Part shown: piece by piece, positions 25,564 to 33,197 of the stretch
How the letters are laid out: every line of letters begins with the position of its first letter
How positions within the stretch are numbered: position 1 is the stretch's first letter
Source: Chryseobacterium gleum
Lineage (GTDB): Bacteria > Bacteroidota > Bacteroidia > Flavobacteriales > Schleiferiaceae
Reading direction: 5' to 3'
Assembly: GCA_945883565.1 (NCBI GenBank)
Contig: CAMCXO010000017.1
Location: 1 to 56,093, forward strand
DNA: 56,093 nt
Translations under genes and position numbers: made by a program
The notes under the pieces: generated by a model
What the model saw: only the letters and a program-made list of their open reading frames with translations
Told to the model about the DNA's origin: nothing
Databases searched by the model: none

Positions 25564-26328
25564 TTATTGAATGGGAATGACTTGACGCAAGTTAGACAAA
25601 CTGGTTTCGTAATAGAAATAATCGAACAACATAGGACGTCCATAAATCGACTTTCCTTTTACTGTGAAATCTTGTACTACACCTTCAATTTCAGGGAAAA
25701 CCTTGTGCATGCTGCAAATCATGAATCTGGCTACATCTTGATCTCTAAATAATTGTATGTTAATAACCATCTGTCGATTGAAATTATTGGTATAGCGAAC
25801 ATGCTTTAATATTTCAGGCGCAACTGCTTTTTTGTTTAATTTATGCAAATGCCCTGAATAAATTAAATCGAATTTAAGAATATGCGGTATGGAGTCGGTT
25901 AAGGATTCTTGAACCTTTAAAAATTCATTAGGATAAACCAAATAAAAGTATGCGTCGGTCCATTTTTTCCACCCTTTTCGCCTCCCACGGTACTTAAAAT
26001 CGCCATTGCGCGTGTACTTCACGAAAACCCAAACCCTCTCCCCTTTGTGCACCGCATCGTAAACTTCGAGCTTTATCAAATTGTCTTGCCCCAATGCATT
26101 GTCGGGCATGGCGTATTTTTCATCATCAAAGCGGCTAAACCGCCTTGGAATGGTGTTATTTTCTGATTTCCAAAGGCCATCTACCGTGCGCATCCAGCCT
26201 ACAACATCGTGTTGCATCACTGCAATAGGGGTTGGGAAGATTTCCAGCACAGGCTCATTTTCTCGGGTTTGCCCGGAGAGAGGCATTTGCAGGCAGATTA
26301 CTGCTATCAGATATAATATTTTCCGCAT
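25564..26328 (-). CDS. secreted protein of unknown function paired with the Wzy/WaaL-like gene
   Basis: The 254-residue product has a short signal peptide (ILYLIAVICLQMPLSGQ) and a mature part rich in aromatic and basic residues (RGRRKGWKKWTDAYFYLVYP). I see no recognisable domain. Its stop abuts the start codon of the O-antigen ligase-like gene, so the two form an operon. A TATTTTTG -7 box at 26340-26333 (minus) ends just 4 bp before the ATG, suggesting a very short or absent leader. A role in polysaccharide assembly or export is inferred from context only. Confidence 0.7.
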   Translation of the reverse strand: MRKILYLIAVICLQMPLSGQTRENEPVLEIFPTPIAVMQHDVVGWMRTVDGLWKSENNTIPRRFSRFDDEKYAMPDNALGQDNLIKLEVYDAVHKGERVWVFVKYTRNGDFKYRGRRKGWKKWTDAYFYLVYPNEFLKVQESLTDSIPHILKFDLIYSGHLHKLNKKAVAPEILKHVRYTNNFNRQMVINIQLFRDQDVARFMICSMHKVFPEIEGVVQDFTVKGKSIYGRPMLFDYFYYETSLSNLRQVIPIQ

Positions 26329-26351
26329 GCAACAAAAATAGGAAGATTGCC

Positions 26352-26381
26352 TTTGTACTCAGCTGTCTTTCCATACTTTTG
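26352..26381 (+). promoter_or_regulatory. promoter of the glycosyltransferase operon
   Basis: TTTG (26352-26355), 18 bp, then TACTTTTG (26374-26381) fits the Bacteroidota TTTG/TAnnTTTG promoter. ATG 26399 follows 17 bp later. Confidence 0.6.
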
Positions 26382-26398
26382 ATTCAATCCTTCAGGCC

Positions 26399-27277
26399 AT
26401 GCAAGCACCCTTGGTTAGTATTCTTACGGTTAATTACAATCAATCGGCGGTAACCTGCGATTTAATCAGGTCTTTATTGAAAATTTCTTATCCCAATTTT
26501 GAAATAGTGGTGGTTGATAATGGCAGTGTGAACGACAATCCTTCAGTAATTAAGCAGCGTTATCCAAGTATAACTTATCTCGAAACCGGTGAAAATTTAG
26601 GTTTTGCCGGCGGAAATAACTACGGCTTGCCCCATTGCCATGGCGAATTTGTTCTATTTATAAATAATGATGTGGAGGTTGAGCCCGATTTTTTAGAACC
26701 ATTGGTTGATGTTTTTTCGCAATTCCCTAAAGTGGGCATGGCTAGCCCAAAAATTCACTTTTATGATGTTCCGGGTTTAATTCAGTATGCAGGTAGCACG
26801 CCCATAAATCCGTTTACCATACGAAATGCCGGAATTGGAAGTATGCAAAAAGACGAGGGGCAATACAATGACACTAGACTAACGGCATATATTCATGGAG
26901 CTTGTATGTTGGTTTCGAGAGACGCTATGAACGATGTGGGTTGGATGTTTGACGATTATTTTTTGTATTACGAAGAGCTTGACTGGTGCCATCGTATTCA
27001 AAGGGCCGGATTTCAGATTGTATACGTTGGAAATTCGCTCATTCATCACAAGGAATCTGTTTCGGTAGGAAGAGCCAGCCCATTGAAAATGTATTACCTA
27101 ACGAGAAACCGATTGTTATTTGCCCGTCGGAATTTCTCTTTCTGGGAGCGTATTATTGCGATGATTTTCTTCACATTTGTGAGCATTCCCAAGAACTTGA
27201 TTACGCTTTTAATCAAACGCCAATTCAATTTAATCGGTCCTTTTTTTAAAGGAGTGTATTGGAATTTAGTGAATTAA
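26399..27277 (+). CDS. GT2 glycosyltransferase (rhamnosyltransferase-like)
   Basis: The 292-residue GT-A protein begins LVSILTVNYNQ. It shows VVVDNGS, NLGFAGGNNYG, a DxD-like FINNDVEVEPDF and an acceptor-side EELDWCHRIQRAGF. This pattern is usual for WbbL/rhamnosyltransferase-like GT2 enzymes that extend O-antigen or capsule chains from dTDP-sugars. It is the first gene of a five-gene plus-strand run, with 3 bp to the next gene. Confidence 0.92.
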   Translation: MQAPLVSILTVNYNQSAVTCDLIRSLLKISYPNFEIVVVDNGSVNDNPSVIKQRYPSITYLETGENLGFAGGNNYGLPHCHGEFVLFINNDVEVEPDFLEPLVDVFSQFPKVGMASPKIHFYDVPGLIQYAGSTPINPFTIRNAGIGSMQKDEGQYNDTRLTAYIHGACMLVSRDAMNDVGWMFDDYFLYYEELDWCHRIQRAGFQIVYVGNSLIHHKESVSVGRASPLKMYYLTRNRLLFARRNFSFWERIIAMIFFTFVSIPKNLITLLIKRQFNLIGPFFKGVYWNLVN

Positions 27278-27280
27278 ATT

Positions 27281-28414
27281 ATGAGAATCGGAATAGAAGC
27301 CCAGCGAATTTTTAGAAGTAAAAAGCACGGAATGGACTTCGTAGCGCTCGAGCTTATCAAGCATTTACAGTTAATTGATAATGAGAACGACTATTTCATT
27401 TTTGTAAACAGTGGTGAGAATGAACATATTATTGAGACAAGTCATAATTTCACTCTAGTTCAGTTTAAAGCGCCTTATATGATATGGGAGCAAATAATGC
27501 TGCCCATTTATTGTAAGAAGTACAATTTAGATGTATTGCATTGCACCTCTAATACGGCACCTATTTTCAGTACAGTTCCATTGGTTGTTACCATTCATGA
27601 TATTATATTTTTTGAGAAAAATCCATTGAGTCAAAAGGGGTATACTTCGTATCAAAAATTCGGCAATTTTTACAGGCGTTTGGTTGTAGGTGTATTGTTG
27701 AAAACAGCAAAAAAAATTATAACTGTTTCAGAGTATGAAAGGGGGAATTTCTTGAAGCGATTTCGCAAACTTGATTCTAATCGCTTAATTGTCGTTTTAA
27801 ATGGCGTAGGTGAACATTTCAGGCCTGAAATTAATGACGCTAAAATTGAAAGTGTAAGAAAGCTTTATAAGTTACCTAAATATTTTGCATTGTTTTTAGG
27901 AAACACGGATCCTAAGAAAAACACAAAGAACACTTTATTGGGATTTGCTCGAAGTTTGGAAAAGGGCATTCACAATTGGCATTTGGTTGTGGCCGATTTA
28001 GAGCAAAAAGTTGCAGAAGACTTAATGGGAATCGAATTGTATAGTAAAGTTAAAGACCGCTTACATTTTCCGGGTTATATAGAAAACCAGCATTTACCTG
28101 TGGTGATGTCGGAGGCGCAATGCATGTTGTATCCCTCGCTTCGCGAGAGCTTTGGAATTCCAATTTTGGAAGGTATGGCATGTGGGGCTCCTGTTATTAC
28201 TTCAAACAGAGCCTCAATGCCAGAAGTAGCCGGCGATGCAGCTTTAATGGTTGATCCTGAAAACATAGATGATATCGCAAGTTCTATAATGGCCATTGCA
28301 CATGACCCTATTTTAAGGGGAGAGTTTATAAAAAAAGGCCTAATTAGAGCCTCAAATTTTCACTGGATGGATACGGCTTTAGATGTAAAAAAAGTTTACC
28401 AAAGTATAATATGA
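27281..28414 (+). CDS. GT4-family glycosyltransferase
   Basis: The 377-residue GT-B protein begins MRIGIEAQRIF. HCTSNTAPIFSTVPLVVTIHD lies in the N-terminal half and LFLGNTDPKKN starts the second Rossmann half. The EX7E motif region reads YPSLRESFGIPILEGMACG, followed by SMPEVAGDAALMVDP. This is a retaining GT4 (mannosyltransferase-like). Its stop overlaps the next start as ATGA, indicating translational coupling. Confidence 0.92.
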   Translation: MRIGIEAQRIFRSKKHGMDFVALELIKHLQLIDNENDYFIFVNSGENEHIIETSHNFTLVQFKAPYMIWEQIMLPIYCKKYNLDVLHCTSNTAPIFSTVPLVVTIHDIIFFEKNPLSQKGYTSYQKFGNFYRRLVVGVLLKTAKKIITVSEYERGNFLKRFRKLDSNRLIVVLNGVGEHFRPEINDAKIESVRKLYKLPKYFALFLGNTDPKKNTKNTLLGFARSLEKGIHNWHLVVADLEQKVAEDLMGIELYSKVKDRLHFPGYIENQHLPVVMSEAQCMLYPSLRESFGIPILEGMACGAPVITSNRASMPEVAGDAALMVDPENIDDIASSIMAIAHDPILRGEFIKKGLIRASNFHWMDTALDVKKVYQSII

Positions 28415-29262
28415 TTCCAAGCTATCGAATGCCTAAACATCTGCATCATCGTATGCGGTTTTTAGGAAAAACCATTAATGAAATTGGCGATGAAAATGTT
28501 AAGGCCATTTGCGAATCCATCTTGGCTCTTCAGAGTCCTAATCCAGAAGTTTCAATAGTTATAATTGCATGGAATGAAGAACGCAATTTGGTTGCGACTA
28601 TTGATAGTTTGTCAGGACTTAAAACGGATAAAAGAATCGAGATAATTGCAGTTGACAATAATTCGAGCGATTTGACTGCGGAAACTATAAAACGTTTAGG
28701 TGTTCAATATGTATTTGAAGGTACCCAGGGGTATGCTCCTGCCAGGCAGGCTGGCTTGAATAATGCGGTTGGTGAGTTTGTTTTAAGTGCAGATGCCGAT
28801 ACGCTTTATCCGGAGTTTTGGGTTAATTCGATGTTGGCGCCTTTCAAGAATAAAGATGTGGCTTTTGTTTCTGGCTTGTATGCCTTTTACCTGCCTTCAG
28901 TTAAACGTCCTTTGGCCTTGCGTTTGTTTCAAATTGCTAAACATTTAAGCATTTGGTTAAAAAAGTTTAAGCGTCCGCATTTGGTTTGTATGGGAGGAAC
29001 CAGTGCATATAGAAAGTCTAAAGCATTAGAAGTGGGAGGCTATGATGTGAGTTTGGGTGAAATACGAGGCGAAGATGGGACTTTGGCTTGGTATTTAGCG
29101 AAAACAGGGAAAATCGTCATCCTGAAAGGACGAAGAGGAATGGTTTGGACCAGTATGCGAAGAACGATGGGAGATGGAACCCTTTGGGAGGCTTTCAAAA
29201 TTAGAATGAACCGAGATTTAAAACAGTTTGGGGAACTTTTAACGAAACAAACTAAACGGTAA
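28411..29262 (+). CDS. GT2 glycosyltransferase, paralogue A
   Basis: The 283-residue product has GT-A motifs VSIVIIAWNEE, IAVDNNSSD, QGYAPARQAGLN and SADADTLYP (DxD), plus a RGEDGTLAWYL acceptor region. It begins MIPSYRMPK, the same nine residues as the next gene, and matches it across the full length. The two are tandem duplicates that have diverged. It overlaps the preceding GT4 gene by 4 bp. Confidence 0.92.
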   Translation: MIPSYRMPKHLHHRMRFLGKTINEIGDENVKAICESILALQSPNPEVSIVIIAWNEERNLVATIDSLSGLKTDKRIEIIAVDNNSSDLTAETIKRLGVQYVFEGTQGYAPARQAGLNNAVGEFVLSADADTLYPEFWVNSMLAPFKNKDVAFVSGLYAFYLPSVKRPLALRLFQIAKHLSIWLKKFKRPHLVCMGGTSAYRKSKALEVGGYDVSLGEIRGEDGTLAWYLAKTGKIVILKGRRGMVWTSMRRTMGDGTLWEAFKIRMNRDLKQFGELLTKQTKR

Positions 29263-29414
29263 TAGATTTTGAGCAAAAAAGATGTGGAAAAATGAAGATT
29301 TTGTCTATATTTTTGTTTGAGCGTAGACTCGATATAAAAGCAATACATGTCTGAGCCACTAAATCTACAATTGAGCAAATATCCCTTGCTAAACCACTTC
29401 AAAAGCCAAGAACT

Positions 29415-30266
29415 ATGATTCCGAGCTATAGAATGCCTAAAGATTTGCGAATTAGGCGACGTTATCTTGGCAAAGGACTTAAATCATTAAAGGATTCAGA
29501 AGTTCTTGATATTCATAAAGGCATATCGTTGCTTCAAAGTGAAAATCCAACCGTTTCTATTGTTATAATTGCGTTTAACGAAGAGTTAAATATTCTTTCA
29601 ACTTTGGACTCTTTAAGTGCCTTAAGGCCCAAAGTTCCCATAGAAATAATTGTAGTTGATAACAATTCTACTGATTTAACAGCAGAAACTATAAGAAGAA
29701 GTGGGGCAAAATATGTATTTGAAGCTCGTCAAGGCTATGCTGCTGCACGACAAGCCGGTCTATTGCATGCCAAAGGTAAATTTGTAATATCAGGAGATGC
29801 CGATACCCTTTACCCAACACATTGGGTGGAAGCCATGACCGAACCATTTAAAGATACCAACGTGGTTTGCACTTCTGGTCTTTATGCCTTTTATACGGAT
29901 AAAGGTGATCACCCTTGGTCTTTGAGGTTTTATCAGATAGCAAAGCATATAAGTTTAATTCTCAAAGTGATACAGCGTCCTCATTTGGTTTGTATGGGGG
30001 GTACCATGGCTTATAGGCGCGAAAAGGCAATGGAAGTTGGCGGATATGATTTAAATGTGGTTCGAGGCTCTGACGGTACATTAGCTTGGGAACTTGGACG
30101 GCTAGGGAAAATTAAAATAGTTATTAGCCGTAGAGGAATGGTTTGGACCTCCATGCGCAGGACGTTAAAAGAAGGAAGTCTTTGGAAGGCTTTTGTATAC
30201 AGATTTCAAAAAGACATGAAGCCCTTTTTTGAATACTTTTTCCCGCAAAAAAAACGAACATACTGA
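29415..30266 (+). CDS. GT2 glycosyltransferase, paralogue B
   Basis: The 283 residues match the length of paralogue A. The product begins MIPSYRMPK and shows VSIVIIAFNEE, IVVDNNSTD, RQGYAAARQAGL, SGDADTLYP and RGSDGTLAWEL. A 152-bp gap without a gene separates it from paralogue A; elsewhere this cluster has gaps of 10 bp or less. The pair probably add related sugars at successive steps of one polysaccharide; this is inference. Confidence 0.92.
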   Translation: MIPSYRMPKDLRIRRRYLGKGLKSLKDSEVLDIHKGISLLQSENPTVSIVIIAFNEELNILSTLDSLSALRPKVPIEIIVVDNNSTDLTAETIRRSGAKYVFEARQGYAAARQAGLLHAKGKFVISGDADTLYPTHWVEAMTEPFKDTNVVCTSGLYAFYTDKGDHPWSLRFYQIAKHISLILKVIQRPHLVCMGGTMAYRREKAMEVGGYDLNVVRGSDGTLAWELGRLGKIKIVISRRGMVWTSMRRTLKEGSLWKAFVYRFQKDMKPFFEYFFPQKKRTY

Positions 30267-30275
30267 TCGAAATTT

Positions 30276-31442
30276 ATGGATATTTTTGAGTACTTATTTT
30301 GGATTTTGCTTACTTTGGTATTCTATACCTATTTGGGTTATGGTATTTTATTGCTGGTATTGGTTAAAATAAAGCGATTATTTATAAAAGCAAAAACAGA
30401 GAACCCTGATTTTGAGCCAGAGGTATGTTTAATTATTCCCTGTTATAATGAAGAAGATTTTATTAGGGAAAAGGCCAACAATAGTTTGGAGCTTGATTAC
30501 CCAAAAAACAAACTGCGTATTGCATTTATAACAGACGGCAGTACCGATAGAACTACGCATATTTTAAGCCAAATAAAGGGCATAGAAGTTTGGCACCAAG
30601 ATGGACGAGCCGGAAAGGCAGCCGCACAAAACCGTGCAATGAAGTTAAATACAGCTCCTTTTGTGGTTTTTAGTGACGCCAATACGCTTTTAAATAAAGA
30701 AGCGATTCGGAAGTTGGTTAGGCATTACGCCATTAAAGAGGTGGGCGGCGTTTCTGGCGAAAAGCGCGTAATATCAACGTTTAATGCTGAACTAAGTGGG
30801 GCAGGTGAGGGGCTTTATTGGAAGTATGAAAGTACACTTAAAAAGCTTGACTCGGAATTGAAAACCATAGTTGGAGCGGCCGGGGAATTGGTGAGTTTTA
30901 GAAGCGAATTGTGGACTGACTTAGAGACAGATAGTATTTTAGACGATTTTATGCAGTCAATGCGGATTGCAGCGAAAGGCTACCGATTCATTTACGAACC
31001 AGAGGCTTATGCCATGGAAACACCATCGGCTAATTTCAAAGAAGAACTTAAAAGAAAAGTGCGTATCGCGGCTGGAGGTTGGCAAAGTATGAGTAGACTA
31101 AAAGCCATTTTATTGCCATGGCCAGACCCTGTATTAAGCTTTATGTATATCAGTCACAGGGTATTAAGATGGTCATTGGCGGCATTGGCTTTGCCGATTT
31201 TATTTGTTTTAAATGCTATAATTTTAAGAGAGTCTATTGTTTACAGTGTTCTTTTTTCAGCACAATTACTCTTTTATGCTTTGGCCGCATGGGGCTATAA
31301 AGACGCCCTCAACAATAGAAAAAATGGAATCAACTATGTTCCATTTTACTTCAGTATGATGAATTATGCGGTTTTTGCTGGTTTTTTGCGCTGGCGGCGA
31401 GGCAAACAATCGGCGGCATGGGAGCGCTCAAAACGGGCTTAG
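30276..31442 (+). CDS. membrane GT2 glycosyltransferase (BcsA/IcaA-like)
   Basis: The 388-residue product has one N-terminal TM segment (EYLFWILLTLVFYTYLGYGI), a GT2 domain (CLIIPCYNEE, FITDGSTDRT, FSDANTLL, SGEKRVI) and about three C-terminal TM segments. RVRIAAGG-like KVRIAAGGWQSM takes the place of the QxxRW region. Such enzymes often couple chain extension to membrane passage or build lipid-linked sugars. It is the last gene of the GT cluster and ends 2 bp before the stop of a converging gene. Confidence 0.9.
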   Translation: MDIFEYLFWILLTLVFYTYLGYGILLLVLVKIKRLFIKAKTENPDFEPEVCLIIPCYNEEDFIREKANNSLELDYPKNKLRIAFITDGSTDRTTHILSQIKGIEVWHQDGRAGKAAAQNRAMKLNTAPFVVFSDANTLLNKEAIRKLVRHYAIKEVGGVSGEKRVISTFNAELSGAGEGLYWKYESTLKKLDSELKTIVGAAGELVSFRSELWTDLETDSILDDFMQSMRIAAKGYRFIYEPEAYAMETPSANFKEELKRKVRIAAGGWQSMSRLKAILLPWPDPVLSFMYISHRVLRWSLAALALPILFVLNAIILRESIVYSVLFSAQLLFYALAAWGYKDALNNRKNGINYVPFYFSMMNYAVFAGFLRWRRGKQSAAWERSKRA

Positions 31443-31443
31443 T

Positions 31444-32430
31444 TTATTCTGATTGAATTTTCCGTTCGAGTTTATCAAGTTTTTCAAACGCCAACCGTTT
31501 CCATCGGTTTCTTTCCTTTTCCGAAACACGGCTAATTAAAGTTGAACGCTTGTATTGACCTTCTAAATAGCGTTCCATATCGCTCACCATTTTGGGGTCT
31601 TCTGTTCTTATAAAGTTCAATCCACCCCAAGACAAGAACAATCGACTTTGACTTTCAAGTCTGAGTAAGATGTGATTATCCATCAGCAGAATATCTTGAT
31701 AGTACATTTCAAATTTTGTATACGAAGGTGTATGAATGTCTTGAGGGGTTGAACGCGAGCCCATTTCAGCTTCTGCATTGATACGCATCAGCATGTTTCT
31801 GCATTCATTTATAATTTCAAAAGACTCTTCTAGGCTTAACAAGCCGGCCTCGAAATAGTACCACATTTGATTAATCAAGCTTTGAATGCTGGTTTCATTC
31901 CAAATTTCGGTACACGGTATTCGCACATAAATCTGGTGAAGTTTTTTAGCCAATTGTAGCATCTCATCATTAACAGCCGACTCAAAACTACGATCGTGTA
32001 AATTAAAACTGTACAAGCTGTGCATCCAGGTTCGCATTTTAAAGCGCGCCATTTTTTCGTAGCCAAATTGATAAAAAATGGGGATGTCTTTGGCAGAATA
32101 GACGAGATGTGCGTCCTCTCTTCCAGATAAAATTTCAAGTTCGGTCAAGCTCCGTTTTAAATACTCCATAAACGCCAGAGGCTTATCTATAAATGGACTT
32201 CGTTCAAAAGAAACCGAATTCAGTTTTTCGTTTAAAAAACCATCAAGCGATAGCTTGTAATGATTAGCCATTTTTATTACCTCATCCCAACTAAAGGCGG
32301 TTTCTAACCTCAACCTTCTGTAAACCGCATCTTTGCTCATTGATAAAATATCAACTAAATCAGAAGACAATTTACTATTTCCTCCAGCAGAGTGAACCAA
32401 AATTGAAATTAGTGCATCTTGGTGCTTCAT
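31444..32430 (-). CDS. HTH protein with long helical C-terminal domain
   Basis: The 328-residue product has an N-terminal helix-turn-helix (LSSDLVDILSMSKDAVYRRL) in the style of XRE/BetR-like Bacteroidota regulators. A ~260-residue mainly helical region without a recognised motif follows. It diverges from the small secreted protein at 32610, with 180 bp between the starts, so that gene is a plausible target. I know this class only as uncharacterised cytosolic regulators. Confidence 0.72.
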   Translation of the reverse strand: MKHQDALISILVHSAGGNSKLSSDLVDILSMSKDAVYRRLRLETAFSWDEVIKMANHYKLSLDGFLNEKLNSVSFERSPFIDKPLAFMEYLKRSLTELEILSGREDAHLVYSAKDIPIFYQFGYEKMARFKMRTWMHSLYSFNLHDRSFESAVNDEMLQLAKKLHQIYVRIPCTEIWNETSIQSLINQMWYYFEAGLLSLEESFEIINECRNMLMRINAEAEMGSRSTPQDIHTPSYTKFEMYYQDILLMDNHILLRLESQSRLFLSWGGLNFIRTEDPKMVSDMERYLEGQYKRSTLISRVSEKERNRWKRLAFEKLDKLERKIQSE

Positions 32431-32554
32431 TAATATCGTAGGTTATTTCGCATGGATTGGGGTTAAACGTAATTGTCAATCAACTAATGTAATGTTTATT
32501 TGAAGAATTTGCGTTTTTCGCAATTTTCTGTAAAGGACTTTCTAATATCCGTTT

Positions 32555-32583
32555 TTGTTCACATTACCCTCTTTTCACCTTTG
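32555..32583 (+). promoter_or_regulatory. candidate promoter of the 32610 gene
   Basis: TTG at 32555-32557, then 18 bp, then CACCTTTG (32576-32583). The box has one mismatch to TAnnTTTG. ATG 32610 follows 26 bp later. Confidence 0.4.
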
Positions 32584-32609
32584 CCCTGTTTAATCAAAAC
32601 ACCAAAATC

Positions 32610-33146
32610 ATGAAAACAATTGCTTTGTCTATTGCCATTTTGTTGGTACTAGGTCTACAAGCACAAGTGGTACCTATTATTGAGCACAATGATGTGCCTA
32701 CCATTGCACCTCTTAAGCTTAATGGACCCAGAGTAGGGTTTACCTATCTTAATCAATCGCCGGTTTTAAAAGAAGGCGAGTTTGGCTTATCGGAAGGAAG
32801 TCGAATCAACCCAATGCTCAGTATGTTTGGCTGGCAGTTTGAATGGAAGTATTTCCAAACCGAGGATGGCAGCGCTGGTTTAATCGAATTTATTCCCATA
32901 ATAGCGGGTTTAGAACAAGGCTTGGCCTTACCAAGTGCCAATTTTTTAGTTGGATTTAGAACCTATGAAGGTTGGGAATTTGGTTTTGGTCCTAATGTTG
33001 GCCTCACAGGTAATGGTTTTGTAATTGCCGGTGGCTATACTTTTAAAAGCGGATACATGAATTTCCCTGTGAATATCGCTGTTATACCCGGACGCGACAA
33101 TACAAGACTAAGTGTGTTGGTCGGCTGGAATAAAAGAAGTAGGTAG
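32610..33146 (+). CDS. small secreted, beta-rich protein of unknown function
   Basis: The 178-residue product has a clear signal peptide (MKTIALSIAILLVLGLQAQ). The mature part alternates hydrophobic and polar residues and is rich in glycine and aromatics (EFGFGPNVGLTGNGFVIAGG). It ends in a short strand plus KRSR, reminiscent of small outer-membrane barrels but without a defined family. It is transcribed divergently from the HTH protein and followed by a terminator. Confidence 0.7.
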   Translation: MKTIALSIAILLVLGLQAQVVPIIEHNDVPTIAPLKLNGPRVGFTYLNQSPVLKEGEFGLSEGSRINPMLSMFGWQFEWKYFQTEDGSAGLIEFIPIIAGLEQGLALPSANFLVGFRTYEGWEFGFGPNVGLTGNGFVIAGGYTFKSGYMNFPVNIAVIPGRDNTRLSVLVGWNKRSR

Positions 33147-33172
33147 TAAAAGATTAAGTTGAACAAAAAAGA

Positions 33173-33197
33173 AAAGCTCCTTAAAAGGGGCTTTTTT
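33173..33197. terminator. bidirectional terminator
   Basis: The AAGCTCCTT / AAGGGGCTT stem has T-runs on both strands. It lies between the secreted-protein gene and the converging dnaG operon. Confidence 0.8.
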
